Shown one piece after another: positions 17,357-26,214 of a stretch of DNA of 64,000 bases. The DNA is from Hassallia byssoidea VB512170. GTDB lineage: Bacteria > Cyanobacteriota > Cyanobacteriia > Cyanobacteriales > Nostocaceae. The position numbers were made by a program, and so were the translations under genes. The stretch is from the NCBI RefSeq assembly GCF_000817785.2, contig NZ_JTCM02000015.1:29681-93680 (forward strand). The letters run 5' to 3'. How positions within the stretch are numbered: the first letter of the stretch is position 1; every line of letters starts with the position of its first letter. A model generated the notes under the pieces. That model had not been told where the DNA came from. It saw only the letters and a program-made list of their open reading frames with translations, and searched no databases.

Positions 17357-19723
17357 ATGCCTAGGTATATGTTTATGCAACAAGGGTTAGGGTTACTAAT
17401 TCAACTGGTAGTAGAGTTTGCACCTGTTCTTGCAGAGTTAGTACAAAAGAGAAGTCAAGCGAGTCTATCTTTGAGTAAATATCAACCGATTGAGGCAATT
17501 CCCGAATTACTTAAAGCTCTAAATACTTCAGTTCAAAAAAGTAGTGATGTTGAAGATTTTGAACAAGAAAGAATTCTCCAACAGCAATTAGTAGCTTACG
17601 ATCGCGAGACGCGATTAAGAATAGCCGCGCAAGAGCGAGAAACAGCACTCAAGTTGCCAGAAGTCAATAAAATTCTTGATAACTGGTCTTTAAGATTATA
17701 CCCTTCACAAATTTTAGATCGCACCAATTATGGACGGACTCCACTAAAAATCTTTATCGCTCCTCCTCAAGTACATTTTGACCAATTTGACGATAATAGA
17801 GATGAAAGAATTCCTCAAATTGAGTTAACGTTAGCTGAAGGATTACGAGATTTCCTCAACAAGCATTACTCTCTACACAGTCCAGTTAGACCAACAGAGT
17901 TTTTAGCAGGAGCTTGGGACAGTAAACGTTTTCACAGTGAATCAAGTATTAAGGCTCTGTTTGGAATGTTGAAAACAGAGCCTATTTTGATTTTAGAGTC
18001 AGAAAAGGATGGAGATTATTTAAATTTTCGTATCGCTTACTGGGGTTTGGGACAAAATAATTATTACTATAAAACGATCGCTCGTTTACCTTATCGACAA
18101 ATTTTGGAAGAGTCTGCTAAAATCCGAGCCTTAGAATGGAAAAAAATTAGAGATGAACTGATAGCATTAGGAGAAAGTTTAGAGGATATTAATCATATTG
18201 GTAAGGATAATGTTGTTAATTTAGCAATTTTAGAGAAGGTAGAAAAATGGAATGCTAAAGGAATTGATATTAGTAAGTTATCCTTACAATATCAAGTCAA
18301 TCGTCAAGACTTTGAAAAACTTTGCCAAGTTTTGATTACCTATCACTGTTTGGTTGCTGGGTGGGTAGCGGATGCTTACCACCTGGTCGATCGCGATGTA
18401 CCTCCGCTACTACCAGAGTTGCTGCCGAGTTTGCTGTCAGATACTTTTGATTTACAATCAGTAGAGGTTATCGCCTCTGGTTACAAACAAGTTTACCAAG
18501 CTCTGGAAAATGAGCGTTGTTACTGGATTCCAGAATTGGCTTTGCAATTAGCTCAGAGTTTATCTCATTTAAGCGATGCCTACGGCGGTAAACTACGCTC
18601 TTGGGCAAACGAACAGCTCAATTATTCTGTGAATACATGGTTGCAACTACACCAAATATCACCACAACATTCTATCAATCCGCTTCAGGCAATGCAATCA
18701 GCCGTCAGCATTAAAGATGAGGAATATGTCAAAAAGTTAAGAGAATATTTTATCGCAGTCGGTGATAGTCAGAGTATTGCTGATGTTGAGTCAATTTTGA
18801 ATTGCGTCGCCAACCTCAAACACCAAGTTACACTAGAACATGTTATCCTCAGCCACACTTTAACTGGACATTCAGAAAAAGTGACATCTGTCGTCATTAG
18901 TCCTGATAATGAGACTTTAGTTAGCGGGTGTGCGGATAAAACCATCAAAGTATGGAATCTCAACACCGGCAAACTTATCCGCACCCTCACAGAAGATTTA
19001 GGAGAAATTTCCTCTGTTGCTATTAGTTCCGATGGACATTTTCTCGCTGTTGGTAGTTGCCAACATCCCAAAAGTAATGTCAAAGTATGGAACCTCAATT
19101 CTCGGAAATTACTTCACACTCTCTTAGGACATCAAAAACCGGTTAACTGCATCGCAATCAGTCCTGACGGACAAATTCTGGCTAGCGGCAGTAATAAAAT
19201 CAAAATTTGGAACTTACATAAAGGCGATCGCATTTGTACCCTTTGGCATTCATCCGCAGTTAATGCCGCTGCTATCAGTCCCGATGGTACAATCCTCGCT
19301 AGTGCTAGTTCTGACAACAAAATTAGGCTGTGGAACCCACGCACCGGAGATCCATTACGCACCCTTAACGGACATTCAGGTGAGGTGAAATCAGTAATCA
19401 TTAGTCCTGATGGAGAAATTCTCTTTAGCGGTAGCGCAGACAAAACCATCAAAATTTGGCATCTAGCTACAGGTAAAGTGCTGCACACTTTGACTGGACA
19501 TTCACAAGAGGTAAGATCGTTAGCTGTTAGTCCTGATGGAGAAATTCTCTTTAGCGGTAGCGCAGACAAAACCATCAAAATTTGGCTTTTACGCACGGGA
19601 GAGTTACTACAAACTCTCACAGAACACTCTGGGGCAGTAAACTCTATTGCTATTAGTCCTAATGGTCAATTTCTTGCTAGTGGTAGTTCTGATAAAACCA
19701 TCAAAATTTGGCGGTTTAACTAA
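17357..19723 (+). CDS. WD40 beta-propeller protein with large uncharacterised N-terminus
   Basis: This 788-residue protein carries seven WD40 blades from about residue 512 to the C-terminus, each ending like KTIKVWNL or KTIKIWHL, enough for one closed seven-bladed propeller. The N-terminal 500 residues are largely helical and begin with a hydrophobic stretch (GLGLLIQLVVEFAPVLAELV). They include KIFIAPPQVHFDQFDDN and PILILESEKDGD; I do not recognise a catalytic domain there. Propellers of this kind are protein-interaction platforms, frequent as sensor parts of cyanobacterial signalling proteins. Blades 5 and 6 share a 60-base identical stretch, a sign of recent blade duplication. It is the only plus-strand gene in the HMA_2 island. 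Confidence 0.85.
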   Translation: MPRYMFMQQGLGLLIQLVVEFAPVLAELVQKRSQASLSLSKYQPIEAIPELLKALNTSVQKSSDVEDFEQERILQQQLVAYDRETRLRIAAQERETALKLPEVNKILDNWSLRLYPSQILDRTNYGRTPLKIFIAPPQVHFDQFDDNRDERIPQIELTLAEGLRDFLNKHYSLHSPVRPTEFLAGAWDSKRFHSESSIKALFGMLKTEPILILESEKDGDYLNFRIAYWGLGQNNYYYKTIARLPYRQILEESAKIRALEWKKIRDELIALGESLEDINHIGKDNVVNLAILEKVEKWNAKGIDISKLSLQYQVNRQDFEKLCQVLITYHCLVAGWVADAYHLVDRDVPPLLPELLPSLLSDTFDLQSVEVIASGYKQVYQALENERCYWIPELALQLAQSLSHLSDAYGGKLRSWANEQLNYSVNTWLQLHQISPQHSINPLQAMQSAVSIKDEEYVKKLREYFIAVGDSQSIADVESILNCVANLKHQVTLEHVILSHTLTGHSEKVTSVVISPDNETLVSGCADKTIKVWNLNTGKLIRTLTEDLGEISSVAISSDGHFLAVGSCQHPKSNVKVWNLNSRKLLHTLLGHQKPVNCIAISPDGQILASGSNKIKIWNLHKGDRICTLWHSSAVNAAAISPDGTILASASSDNKIRLWNPRTGDPLRTLNGHSGEVKSVIISPDGEILFSGSADKTIKIWHLATGKVLHTLTGHSQEVRSLAVSPDGEILFSGSADKTIKIWLLRTGELLQTLTEHSGAVNSIAISPNGQFLASGSSDKTIKIWRFN

Positions 19724-19758
19724 GCTTTTTTACAAAGAATAGGGTTTCACAAACAATA

Positions 19759-19836
19759 GACAAAAATGGACAGCCTTGTTTACTAGATCCTCGATCCCCC
19801 ACGACATTTTACAGATGTTGGCTGTCCATTTTTGTC
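19759..19836. repeat. 17-bp perfect inverted repeat (78-bp MITE-like element)
   Basis: The arms GACAAAAATGGACAGCC (19759-19775) and GGCTGTCCATTTTTGTC (19820-19836) are exact reverse complements around a 44-base centre. It lies just after the WD40 gene stop and could fold as a long hairpin, or it may be a miniature transposable element. No second copy was seen in this window. Confidence 0.65.
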
Positions 19837-19850
19837 CAGGTTCAGCCCAA

Positions 19851-20035
19851 GGGTGTGGGGTGTTGGGTGTGGGGTGTAGGGGTTTAAATAAAAACTTACG
19901 CATGTGGGTTTAAAGCCCATTTAAAAAAAAGATGTTTTAAGGGGACGCGTAGCGCGAGAAAAACGGCATCACTGCTCCAATCCCACGTTTTAAAACGTGG
20001 GTTCCCCACACCCTACCCCCTACCCCCTACACCCT
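19851..20035. repeat. GGTGTTGG-type repeats and a 20-bp palindrome
   Basis: Short GGGTGTG/GGTGTTG runs (19851-19885) and CCCTAC runs (about 20013-20035) flank a perfect palindrome CCCACGTTTTAAAACGTGGG at 19982-20001. The second repeat run supplies the last codons of the convergent HMA_2-like gene. Confidence 0.6.
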
Positions 20036-20615
20036 TTGAATCGTTTGTTGATTGTTTTTGGCTAGTTCCGTGCAACTTGATAAAGCTATCAAAAGCATAC
20101 CATGCTAAAACATACCAGGGAATAGTTTCTATTTGCAAGCCTTTATTAAGTAATTGCCGCAGCGAAAGACTAGCTAATCCTAAAGGAAAAAGAAACCGCA
20201 GATCGATAGCACCATGCGTTGACTGTTTGACACGCTGGTTTAAGTCAACAACCGCTGATGATATTCCTGCTGCTGCTTCGGTGTTACCCTCGGTAACATC
20301 GGCAAAAATTATTCCTAAATCTTTAAGTGTCGCTAGCACATTTTCTAGGCTGCCATCTTCACCGTCGTGATTGATGACAATACTGCCATGAGAAACATTA
20401 GTTTTAACTTGATTTATGTGAGAATTTGCTGACAAAACATCGGCGATGTGTTGCATCTTTTCTACTTGACGATGGGAATGAGCTACTCTCAATCGCAATC
20501 TTCCGGGAGTCGAACTGACAACTTTTGTGGATATCGGTTTTACTGGTGTTTTTAAGCTGGCTTTGTCTATAATTTCCGGCATTTTATTGGAAGTGCTATA
20601 ACCATTTGTTAACAT
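20013..20615 (-). CDS. HMA_2-like domain protein (200 aa)
   Basis: A single HMA_2-like domain sits near the N-terminus: VVSSTPGRLRLRVAHSHRQV (about residues 33-52), a helix, then VKTNVSHGSIVINHDG. No metal-binding cysteine pair is present. A helical segment with a weakly hydrophobic stretch follows (LRFLFPLGLASLSLRQLL, IPWYVLAWYAFDSFI). The C-terminal tail runs into a tandem repeat and is therefore variable (SKGVGGRG). The start chosen is the ATG at 20615, preceded by AAAAAGGC; an upstream in-frame start at 20657 is less likely. It lies downstream of the DUF5132 and P-type ATPase genes on the same strand. Confidence 0.75.
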   Translation of the reverse strand: MLTNGYSTSNKMPEIIDKASLKTPVKPISTKVVSSTPGRLRLRVAHSHRQVEKMQHIADVLSANSHINQVKTNVSHGSIVINHDGEDGSLENVLATLKDLGIIFADVTEGNTEAAAGISSAVVDLNQRVKQSTHGAIDLRFLFPLGLASLSLRQLLNKGLQIETIPWYVLAWYAFDSFIKLHGTSQKQSTNDSKGVGGRG

Positions 20616-20667
20616 GCAATTGCCTTTTTGACTTGTACTATGGTGGGTTTTTTGCAAGTCTCAGAAT

Positions 20668-20690
20668 CCCGGTTTCTTCAAGAAACCGGG
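20668..20690. repeat. Hairpin of a dispersed CCCGGTTTCTT repeat
   Basis: The arms CCCGGTTTCTT and AAGAAACCGGG pair around one base, and a third half-copy follows at about 20697-20708. It lies between the DUF5132 gene and the HMA_2-like gene and may separate or stabilise their transcripts. Similar palindromes are common intergenic repeats. Confidence 0.55.
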
Positions 20691-20745
20691 ATTGTTGAAG
20701 AAACCGGGATTCTTGAGGAGTTTACACCCCTATCTTTTTCAGGAA

Positions 20746-21054
20746 TTATGCACCATTATCTGGGACATTATCCGCATGGGTGGCACTAGCTTCAAACGCT
20801 GGGGTTTGTTTTTCTTCAGCAAGTTCCGCTCTCGCTTCGGCTACCATGTCTTCCCAGGTTTCCCCCATTTCTGCAATGGTTCCTTTGCTTCTTTCATAAA
20901 GACCAATTCCACCTTTGATGACTGACTTGACTAAGGGTTTACCAACTCCAGCTACAATCGGCAACAAAACAGGTGCTAAAAGTACTGCACCAATTCCGGC
21001 TATAATACCGGGAGCGCCTGCGTCTTCCACGAAATCACTAATTTTAGGTGCCAT
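20746..21054 (-). CDS. DUF5132 small protein
   Basis: This is a 102-residue protein starting MAPKISDFVEDAG. A hydrophobic, glycine-rich segment (GIIAGIGAVLLAPVLLPIVAG) could span the membrane or bind to it. It is followed by an amphipathic helix and an acidic coiled stretch EDMVAEARAELAEEK. This matches the DUF5132 pattern, a family of no known function that I associate with HMA_2-like and P-type ATPase neighbours. The ATG at 21054 has AGGAGG nine bases upstream, which fixes this start over an upstream TTG. It sits between the P-type ATPase gene and an HMA_2-like gene. Confidence 0.75.
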   Translation of the reverse strand: MAPKISDFVEDAGAPGIIAGIGAVLLAPVLLPIVAGVGKPLVKSVIKGGIGLYERSKGTIAEMGETWEDMVAEARAELAEEKQTPAFEASATHADNVPDNGA

Positions 21055-21125
21055 ATTCAATTTCCTCCTGGTTAATTAAAAAATCTGGGAAAGCTTTTTA
21101 AGGTACTCTTGTCAAGATAGTTGTA

Positions 21126-23360
21126 TCATCTTGCTGATGGTAGAGTTTTATTCTTGCGACTTTTAAGAATTGGACGCAAACCGTTGACTCCGGCAACTAC
21201 GGTTGAACCATTGTTAACTACTGTTGCGGCTAAGGGGTTAAGACCAAAGAGAACGGCGATCGCTATTGCCGCTAAGTTAGGAATGGCAACAAGACCTGTG
21301 TTTTGGCGAATTAATTGCTTGGCTTGACGAGCGATCGCTATAGCTTCTAATAAACCATGCAAGTCATTTTGCATCAACACTAAGTCTGCTGTCTCGCGGG
21401 CTATTTCAGAACCGTTGGCAAAGGATACGGATACATCAGCGTAGGCTAATGCTGGCGAATCGTTGATGCCATCGCCTACAAATGCAACTGTCTTGCCTTG
21501 TTCGTGCAGTTGGCGGACTACTGTTGCTTTTTGTTCTGGAAAAGCTTCTGCGTGAGTTGCGGATGGCAATATACCAAGTTCAGCAGCAACAGCGGTAGCG
21601 GTTCGCTTATTATCGCCGGTTAGCATGTGAATTTCCACACCTTCTTTTGAAAGTGCTGTAATGACTTCTCGGCTTTCCGGACGCAGAAGATCGCTATATT
21701 TAATAATACCTTGAAGTTGACCGTTGCTGCCTACATAAATCGCTGAATCTGCTGATTTTTGCTGACCGTTTAGCGCTTCGGTGTCAACGCCACTCAAGCG
21801 CAAAAAGCGATCGCTTCCGACGTAAACTGTCTCTCCATCAATCAAAGCTTGCACGCCCAAACCTAGTTGATAGTCCCACTTGCTACGCGGTAAAATTGCT
21901 ACTTGCTCGGCTTCGGCATAGCGAACAATTGCTTCTGCGACTGGATGAGTTAAACGCTGTTCGGCGGCTGCTGCCAATTCTAATACCCGCAATCTTGAAG
22001 TTGCCGGATTGAGACTTTCTACACTGACAACATCGACTTCTCCCTTAGTCAGTGTCCCTGTCTTATCAAAGACAATTGTATCAACTTCTGCTAGTTGTTC
22101 TAACGCCCGTCCGCTACGGATAAGAATACCCCGCCGCGCAGCATAAGTTAACGCTGCTAAAACTGTTGTTGGGACTGATACTCGAATCCCGGTAGCAAAG
22201 TCTAAAGTTAAGACGCTGGCTGCCCGTGAGGGATTGCGAGTTGCGGCAAATACTGCCCCACCAAGTAGCAAAGTTGGCACAACTGCTTTTTGAGCAAATT
22301 TCGTGGCATAATTTTCCATGCGGGTATCGTGGACTGGCGCTTCTTGCATTAACTTAATGCTCTGTCCGGCGCGGGTATCATTGCCTACCCGTTCTGTGAG
22401 AATATAAATTCGTCCTTCCCGTACCAGCGTTGATGCAAAAACTGGTTGTCCCTTCTTTTTCAAGACTGGCATCGATTCGCCAGTTAGTTTTTGCTCGTCT
22501 AGCAGCGCTTTACCTCGCAAAATGCTACCATCAATCGGCACTTGTTCGCCAGGGTAAACAATGACTGTATCCCCGCGCTGGACATCTTGAATGGGAATTT
22601 GTACCTTTTCACCATTTTGTTCTACCCAGACAAATTGTCCCAGAGAACTAAGTAAATCTAAAGTTTGTTGAGCGGAAGAACGAGCGGTGCGATCGCGTAT
22701 ATTTTCGCCGACTTCAATTAAACTGAGCATTAGCGATGGTGTGAGAAATTGACCTTGGAAGGTAGTAATAGCGATCGCCATCAAATCCAAAAAGTCAATA
22801 TTCAGTTTTCGCTCTACCGTAATACCTTGCCATGCTCGTTGAACAACGGGTAAAGTAGCAAGAGCGATCGGCAGCGCTACTATTAACGGTGGGATTGGTA
22901 ATCCCAAAGGTCCCCCCAACACTGCTAAAGTAGTCGCAACAGCAGAAAGTTGTAAACCGGGCCAAGATGTCTCATTATCGGTTGATGTGACGGTATTTTT
23001 CACGACTACTTCACTTGCAGCCTGAATCAAATCGTCAAGGTGCGATCGCATTTTCGCATCGTCAACTTTAGCAGATTTATAAGTAACTGCAACTGACATT
23101 GCCGCCGGCTTGACACGGACATTCTTTACCAGCGCATCTGCTGTTAACAATACTTCTAGACGCTTGGCATAATCTGCATCACAGCGTAAGCGAGGCACGC
23201 GAAACCGCAGCCTTCCCGGAATTGTATGAACAACGCTGTATGTAACGTTGGGAAACTGTCCTTGATGTCCATTACTGTCAATTGAAGAAACTTTACCATT
23301 CCCTTCCACCACAGTCACTTGAGTTGGGGGTGATGGTAGTTCCAGTGTTACTTTTGCCAT
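21126..23360 (-). CDS. P-type ATPase (P1B-like) with HMA_2-like N-terminus and no CPx motif
   Basis: This transporter of about 744 residues has an HMA_2-like domain near the N-terminus (HTIPGRLRFRVPRL, about residues 45-58, then VRVKPAAMSVAVTY). Its P1B-type core contains LTGESMPV in the actuator domain, DKTGTLTKGE with the phosphorylated Asp at about 432, LTHPVAEAI in the nucleotide domain, MLTGDNKRTA and VGDGINDSPAL. In the helix where heavy-metal pumps carry CPC, CPH or SPC, it reads DFATGIRVSVPT, so the ion ligands differ and the substrate cannot be guessed. The ATG at 23360 (MAKVTLE) is preferred over one six codons upstream. It is central in the HMA_2 island. Confidence 0.9.
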   Translation of the reverse strand: MAKVTLELPSPPTQVTVVEGNGKVSSIDSNGHQGQFPNVTYSVVHTIPGRLRFRVPRLRCDADYAKRLEVLLTADALVKNVRVKPAAMSVAVTYKSAKVDDAKMRSHLDDLIQAASEVVVKNTVTSTDNETSWPGLQLSAVATTLAVLGGPLGLPIPPLIVALPIALATLPVVQRAWQGITVERKLNIDFLDLMAIAITTFQGQFLTPSLMLSLIEVGENIRDRTARSSAQQTLDLLSSLGQFVWVEQNGEKVQIPIQDVQRGDTVIVYPGEQVPIDGSILRGKALLDEQKLTGESMPVLKKKGQPVFASTLVREGRIYILTERVGNDTRAGQSIKLMQEAPVHDTRMENYATKFAQKAVVPTLLLGGAVFAATRNPSRAASVLTLDFATGIRVSVPTTVLAALTYAARRGILIRSGRALEQLAEVDTIVFDKTGTLTKGEVDVVSVESLNPATSRLRVLELAAAAEQRLTHPVAEAIVRYAEAEQVAILPRSKWDYQLGLGVQALIDGETVYVGSDRFLRLSGVDTEALNGQQKSADSAIYVGSNGQLQGIIKYSDLLRPESREVITALSKEGVEIHMLTGDNKRTATAVAAELGILPSATHAEAFPEQKATVVRQLHEQGKTVAFVGDGINDSPALAYADVSVSFANGSEIARETADLVLMQNDLHGLLEAIAIARQAKQLIRQNTGLVAIPNLAAIAIAVLFGLNPLAATVVNNGSTVVAGVNGLRPILKSRKNKTLPSAR

Positions 23361-23452
23361 TAGTTTTCTTTGATACAATATTGTGAAACTGAAAATCAGG
23401 CTCTTTGCTGAGGTAAAGAAAGCAAATTAGCCACCAATCCCGCAAGATTGAT

Positions 23453-23584
23453 TACTCCCTTCCCGCTCGAAGAATACCTATTTAACGAACCGCGTTCGGC
23501 TTTGCCGTTGCCGCAGGCTAGACACGCTCGTACACGAAGGAGGAAGGAAAAGAAGATAGGTAATTTTGTAGCGGGAAGGGAGTA
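23453..23584. repeat. MITE-like element with 15-bp terminal inverted repeats
   Basis: The arms TACTCCCTTCCCGCT (23453-23467) and AGCGGGAAGGGAGTA (23570-23584) are exact reverse complements. Inner arms TACCTAT and ATAGGTA extend the symmetry. The 132-base unit lies between two HMA_2-like genes and encodes nothing. Confidence 0.65.
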
Positions 23585-23626
23585 GCTATAAACAGGTTAT
23601 TTGTCAAATTTTGCTAGTAGGGTTAG

Positions 23627-24439
23627 CTAACTTATCGCAGCTGCGGGATCGTTGGCAGATTGAATTAGACTGGCTAGATGGGATACTGCTGCTGACAAGA
23701 AGCTTTGCACTCGCTTGTGGGAATCCCGCATCATTGCAGTTTTATAGGTAATGACAATCGACACAGCAGCGCTATTAACTCGCTCACTCGTAACTGTAGA
23801 ATCCGATTTGAGTAATGCCTTTAAGCGTTGGACATATTTTGGATCGCTGGCAATTCGAGGTATGCGAAACCGCACTCTTCCGGGAATTGCATGAGCAACG
23901 CTATAAGCTACTTTTGCCGGTTGCTTTGTTTGTTGAATTACGGGCTGAGAATGAGTAGAGGATACCGAGTTGCTTTTAGTTTTAGACACTGACGCATCCA
24001 AAGAGGACTTTGGCTTTGTATCCTGTCTGGATTCTAGGTTCTTGGCAACTGGGTATAATTTGAATTGGTTTGCAGTTGCTGGTAGCACTTCTACATTACC
24101 AGCAAACTGAATCAAATTGCAAAGATGCGATCGCATTTCAACATCTGACATTACACCACAATTGTAAGTAATGACAATTGACCCGGCGGTAGTATTATTG
24201 ATATTGATTTGCTGACTTATTACCAAAGGTTCATCGGCAAGTAAAGTTAGAAGGCGTTGCAGATATTTTGGATCTTCGCTAATTTGAGGTATGCAAAATC
24301 CCACTTGTCCGGGAAGTGCATAAGTAATGCTATATACTACCTTTGCAGGCGGCGTTACTGGGCAATTAATCTCGTCTGTGACTATTTGCCCTTGTTTTTT
24401 ATCTAGATGCGATCGCATTTCCAACGTTAAACCAGCCAT
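23627..24439 (-). CDS. Protein with two HMA_2-like domains (270 aa)
   Basis: Two HMA_2-like domains lie in tandem. The first (about residues 30-115) is degenerate: YALPGQVGFCIPQISEDPKY and INNTTAGSIVITY. The second (about residues 175-260) is canonical: HAIPGRVRFRIPRIASDPKY and VNSAAVSIVITY. The serine- and lysine-rich linker between them (about 135-170) is probably disordered. Neither carries a CxxC pair. No membrane segment is evident, so it may be a cytoplasmic partner of the ATPase or of the membrane-bound members. The gene follows the 374-residue paralogue by 34 bases on the same strand and is likely cotranscribed. Confidence 0.78.
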   Translation of the reverse strand: MAGLTLEMRSHLDKKQGQIVTDEINCPVTPPAKVVYSITYALPGQVGFCIPQISEDPKYLQRLLTLLADEPLVISQQININNTTAGSIVITYNCGVMSDVEMRSHLCNLIQFAGNVEVLPATANQFKLYPVAKNLESRQDTKPKSSLDASVSKTKSNSVSSTHSQPVIQQTKQPAKVAYSVAHAIPGRVRFRIPRIASDPKYVQRLKALLKSDSTVTSERVNSAAVSIVITYKTAMMRDSHKRVQSFLSAAVSHLASLIQSANDPAAAIS

Positions 24440-24473
24440 AATTTACCTTGAGTATTCCGCTTCAAACTGTGTC

Positions 24474-25598
24474 TTACGTTTCTAAAGGTAAGTTCGCCAT
24501 AATACCTAAGGAGAAAGACATCGCTGGCGGTTTTAGGTTAGTCCACGGACTGGATAATGTTGACTGACTAACTTTTAAATTTGTTTGATTTGCCGTTGTT
24601 GTCTCTGTAATTTCCGCAGTCTGACTAATTTCTGATTGTTGGTATGTTGGCGGCTTTGTCTCTAGCGCCAACTCTATCAAACTCACCCAATGAGATAATG
24701 GTATCTCACTCTGCTGATAAGCGATCGCGATCGATGCTGCATCATAATTTACTCGCACGCTTGTAACTTGAGCATCGCTTTTTACTAATCTCTCAAGTCG
24801 CCGTCCATAAGCGCGATCGACAGCGATTTTCGGCACATTCAACCGAATTCGTCCATTAATTGCATGGACTACGCTGTAGTCAATCTTTGCAGGTGCTATC
24901 ACTTCATTAGGTTTATCAACATTTGTTGACTTTTCTTCTTGGATTGATAATTTCGATTCGTCTTTTATGTCGCTTTTTATCGCAGAACTGGAATGATAAT
25001 TTTTGTTTTTTTCTGATGTCGAAAGTTGACCAAGATAACCAATTACACCACGAGTTGCATCCGCTGCAATCATGTAGACTGGAATCGATACCCAGCCATA
25101 AATTCCCAACCCTCTTGTTACCGCCAAGCCTGTCATCATGGGAATTAAGGAAATGCCCTGTTCTTTCCAAAATGAAAGCGATTTCCAAGCGGCAAAAGGA
25201 TCTAGATTGCTAGCTGAATCAGACTTTGCTTGCGGTTGGATGTCAAAATTCGAGTTTTTAGCTAAAATTTGCGGCAATGACAGCTTATCTTCATCAAAAT
25301 TAATTATCAAACTGCCCGTTTGCTCATTCACACAAACTTCTCTGACTCCATCTAAGCAGCGTAAATCTTGGGCAATGCTGTCTAATATCGAGTTAAGACT
25401 ACTGTCAGTAGTGCAAAGTCGCACCCGTCCGGTAGTTACATGAACTATTTGCAAGCCACCTGAGGGCTGTAACCCCGTTGACTGTTTTATAGTTTTAGTT
25501 GTACTCTGATTAACTTCATTGCTTTGTTGTGTAGAGATGTCAGGTGATATTTTAGCGGACAGATTTAATTTTTTGTGATTGCTGATACTTTTAGTCAT
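24474..25598 (-). CDS. Membrane protein with two HMA_2-like domains (374 aa)
   Basis: A first HMA_2-like domain (about residues 45-120; HVTTGRVRLCTTDSSLN, then NEQTGSLIINFDED) is followed by a hydrophobic region (about 140-195; GISLIPMMTGLAVTRGLGIY, WVSIPVYMIAADATRGVIGY) that could form two membrane helices. A second domain (about 240-320) has HAINGRIRLNVP and VNYDAASIAIAY. Both lack metal-binding cysteines. It is the first gene of the minus-strand series, and 1 kb of repeats lies upstream. The arrangement domain-membrane-domain suggests an adaptor at the membrane; this is inference. Confidence 0.78.
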   Translation of the reverse strand: MTKSISNHKKLNLSAKISPDISTQQSNEVNQSTTKTIKQSTGLQPSGGLQIVHVTTGRVRLCTTDSSLNSILDSIAQDLRCLDGVREVCVNEQTGSLIINFDEDKLSLPQILAKNSNFDIQPQAKSDSASNLDPFAAWKSLSFWKEQGISLIPMMTGLAVTRGLGIYGWVSIPVYMIAADATRGVIGYLGQLSTSEKNKNYHSSSAIKSDIKDESKLSIQEEKSTNVDKPNEVIAPAKIDYSVVHAINGRIRLNVPKIAVDRAYGRRLERLVKSDAQVTSVRVNYDAASIAIAYQQSEIPLSHWVSLIELALETKPPTYQQSEISQTAEITETTTANQTNLKVSQSTLSSPWTNLKPPAMSFSLGIMANLPLET

Positions 25599-25934
25599 TT
25601 ACCCCATTACCCAATAGCTAAATCAAGCCAATAGGTTAACAATAAATTAAATGTAACGTAACTTTCAGGTTAAATCTATCTCTTCCGGATTATTTTATAT
25701 AAAAAATTATTAAGAATTCGCTGTTGATATTCTTGCTCAGTAAGTATGTCTAAAGTAGTGTTCAATTAATCAAAAAATGGTGTAGATCTAGTAAAGCTGT
25801 AACTATTATTATTTGAATATCCTGATAATTCTACTTTTTAATCTTGAGACTCTTTAGAAAGAGGTTTTAATTCGGTTTGCGGCTCAGTTTTGATATTAAC
25901 CGAAGTTGCGAGTTATTAAATGCAAATATACTTA

Positions 25935-26021
25935 GGACTTACGCAAAATTAAAGTAGGGGACCCTTCATGAATTGCCCCTACGTAAATTCAATTGGTAAG
26001 GCAACATGAGTGCGTAAGTCC
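25935..26021. mobile_element. MITE-like element with GGACTTACGCA ends
   Basis: The termini GGACTTACGCA (25935-25945) and TGCGTAAGTCC (26011-26021) are exact reverse complements bounding 87 bases. About 48 internal bases (AAAGTAGGGGACCCTTCATG onward) recur without the ends at 26564-26612. The gene-free kilobase 25599-26625 consists largely of this and the following repeats. Confidence 0.65.
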
Positions 26022-26152
26022 GAATACTATTTCAGGCGATCGCAGAAGGAGAAAGTGGCGATCGCTAAAGCCTTTTCATCAAATTTCGCCTCAATGCCAT
26101 AGCATAATATCATGTCCGCTTAATTAATATTAATAAAAACATTGCAACCGTC

Positions 26153-26181
26153 GTAGAGACGTTCCAGTGGAACGTCTCTAC
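26153..26181. repeat. GTAGAGAC palindrome
   Basis: The arms GTAGAGACGTTCCA and TGGAACGTCTCTAC pair around a single base. It has the same outer theme as the palindrome at 8530-8557, so it belongs to a dispersed family. Confidence 0.65.
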
Positions 26182-26214
26182 AATATAGGCAACTAACCCG
26201 ACATGATATAACAG

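Noticed and set aside
18769..19620. Minus-strand frames opposite the WD40 blades
   Set aside because: These are antisense shadows of the repeated blade DNA.
14943..25598. Classical heavy-metal resistance operon
   Set aside because: None of the HMA_2-like domains has a metal-binding CxxC, the ATPase lacks CPx, and no metal-type regulator gene with a cysteine sensor lies nearby.
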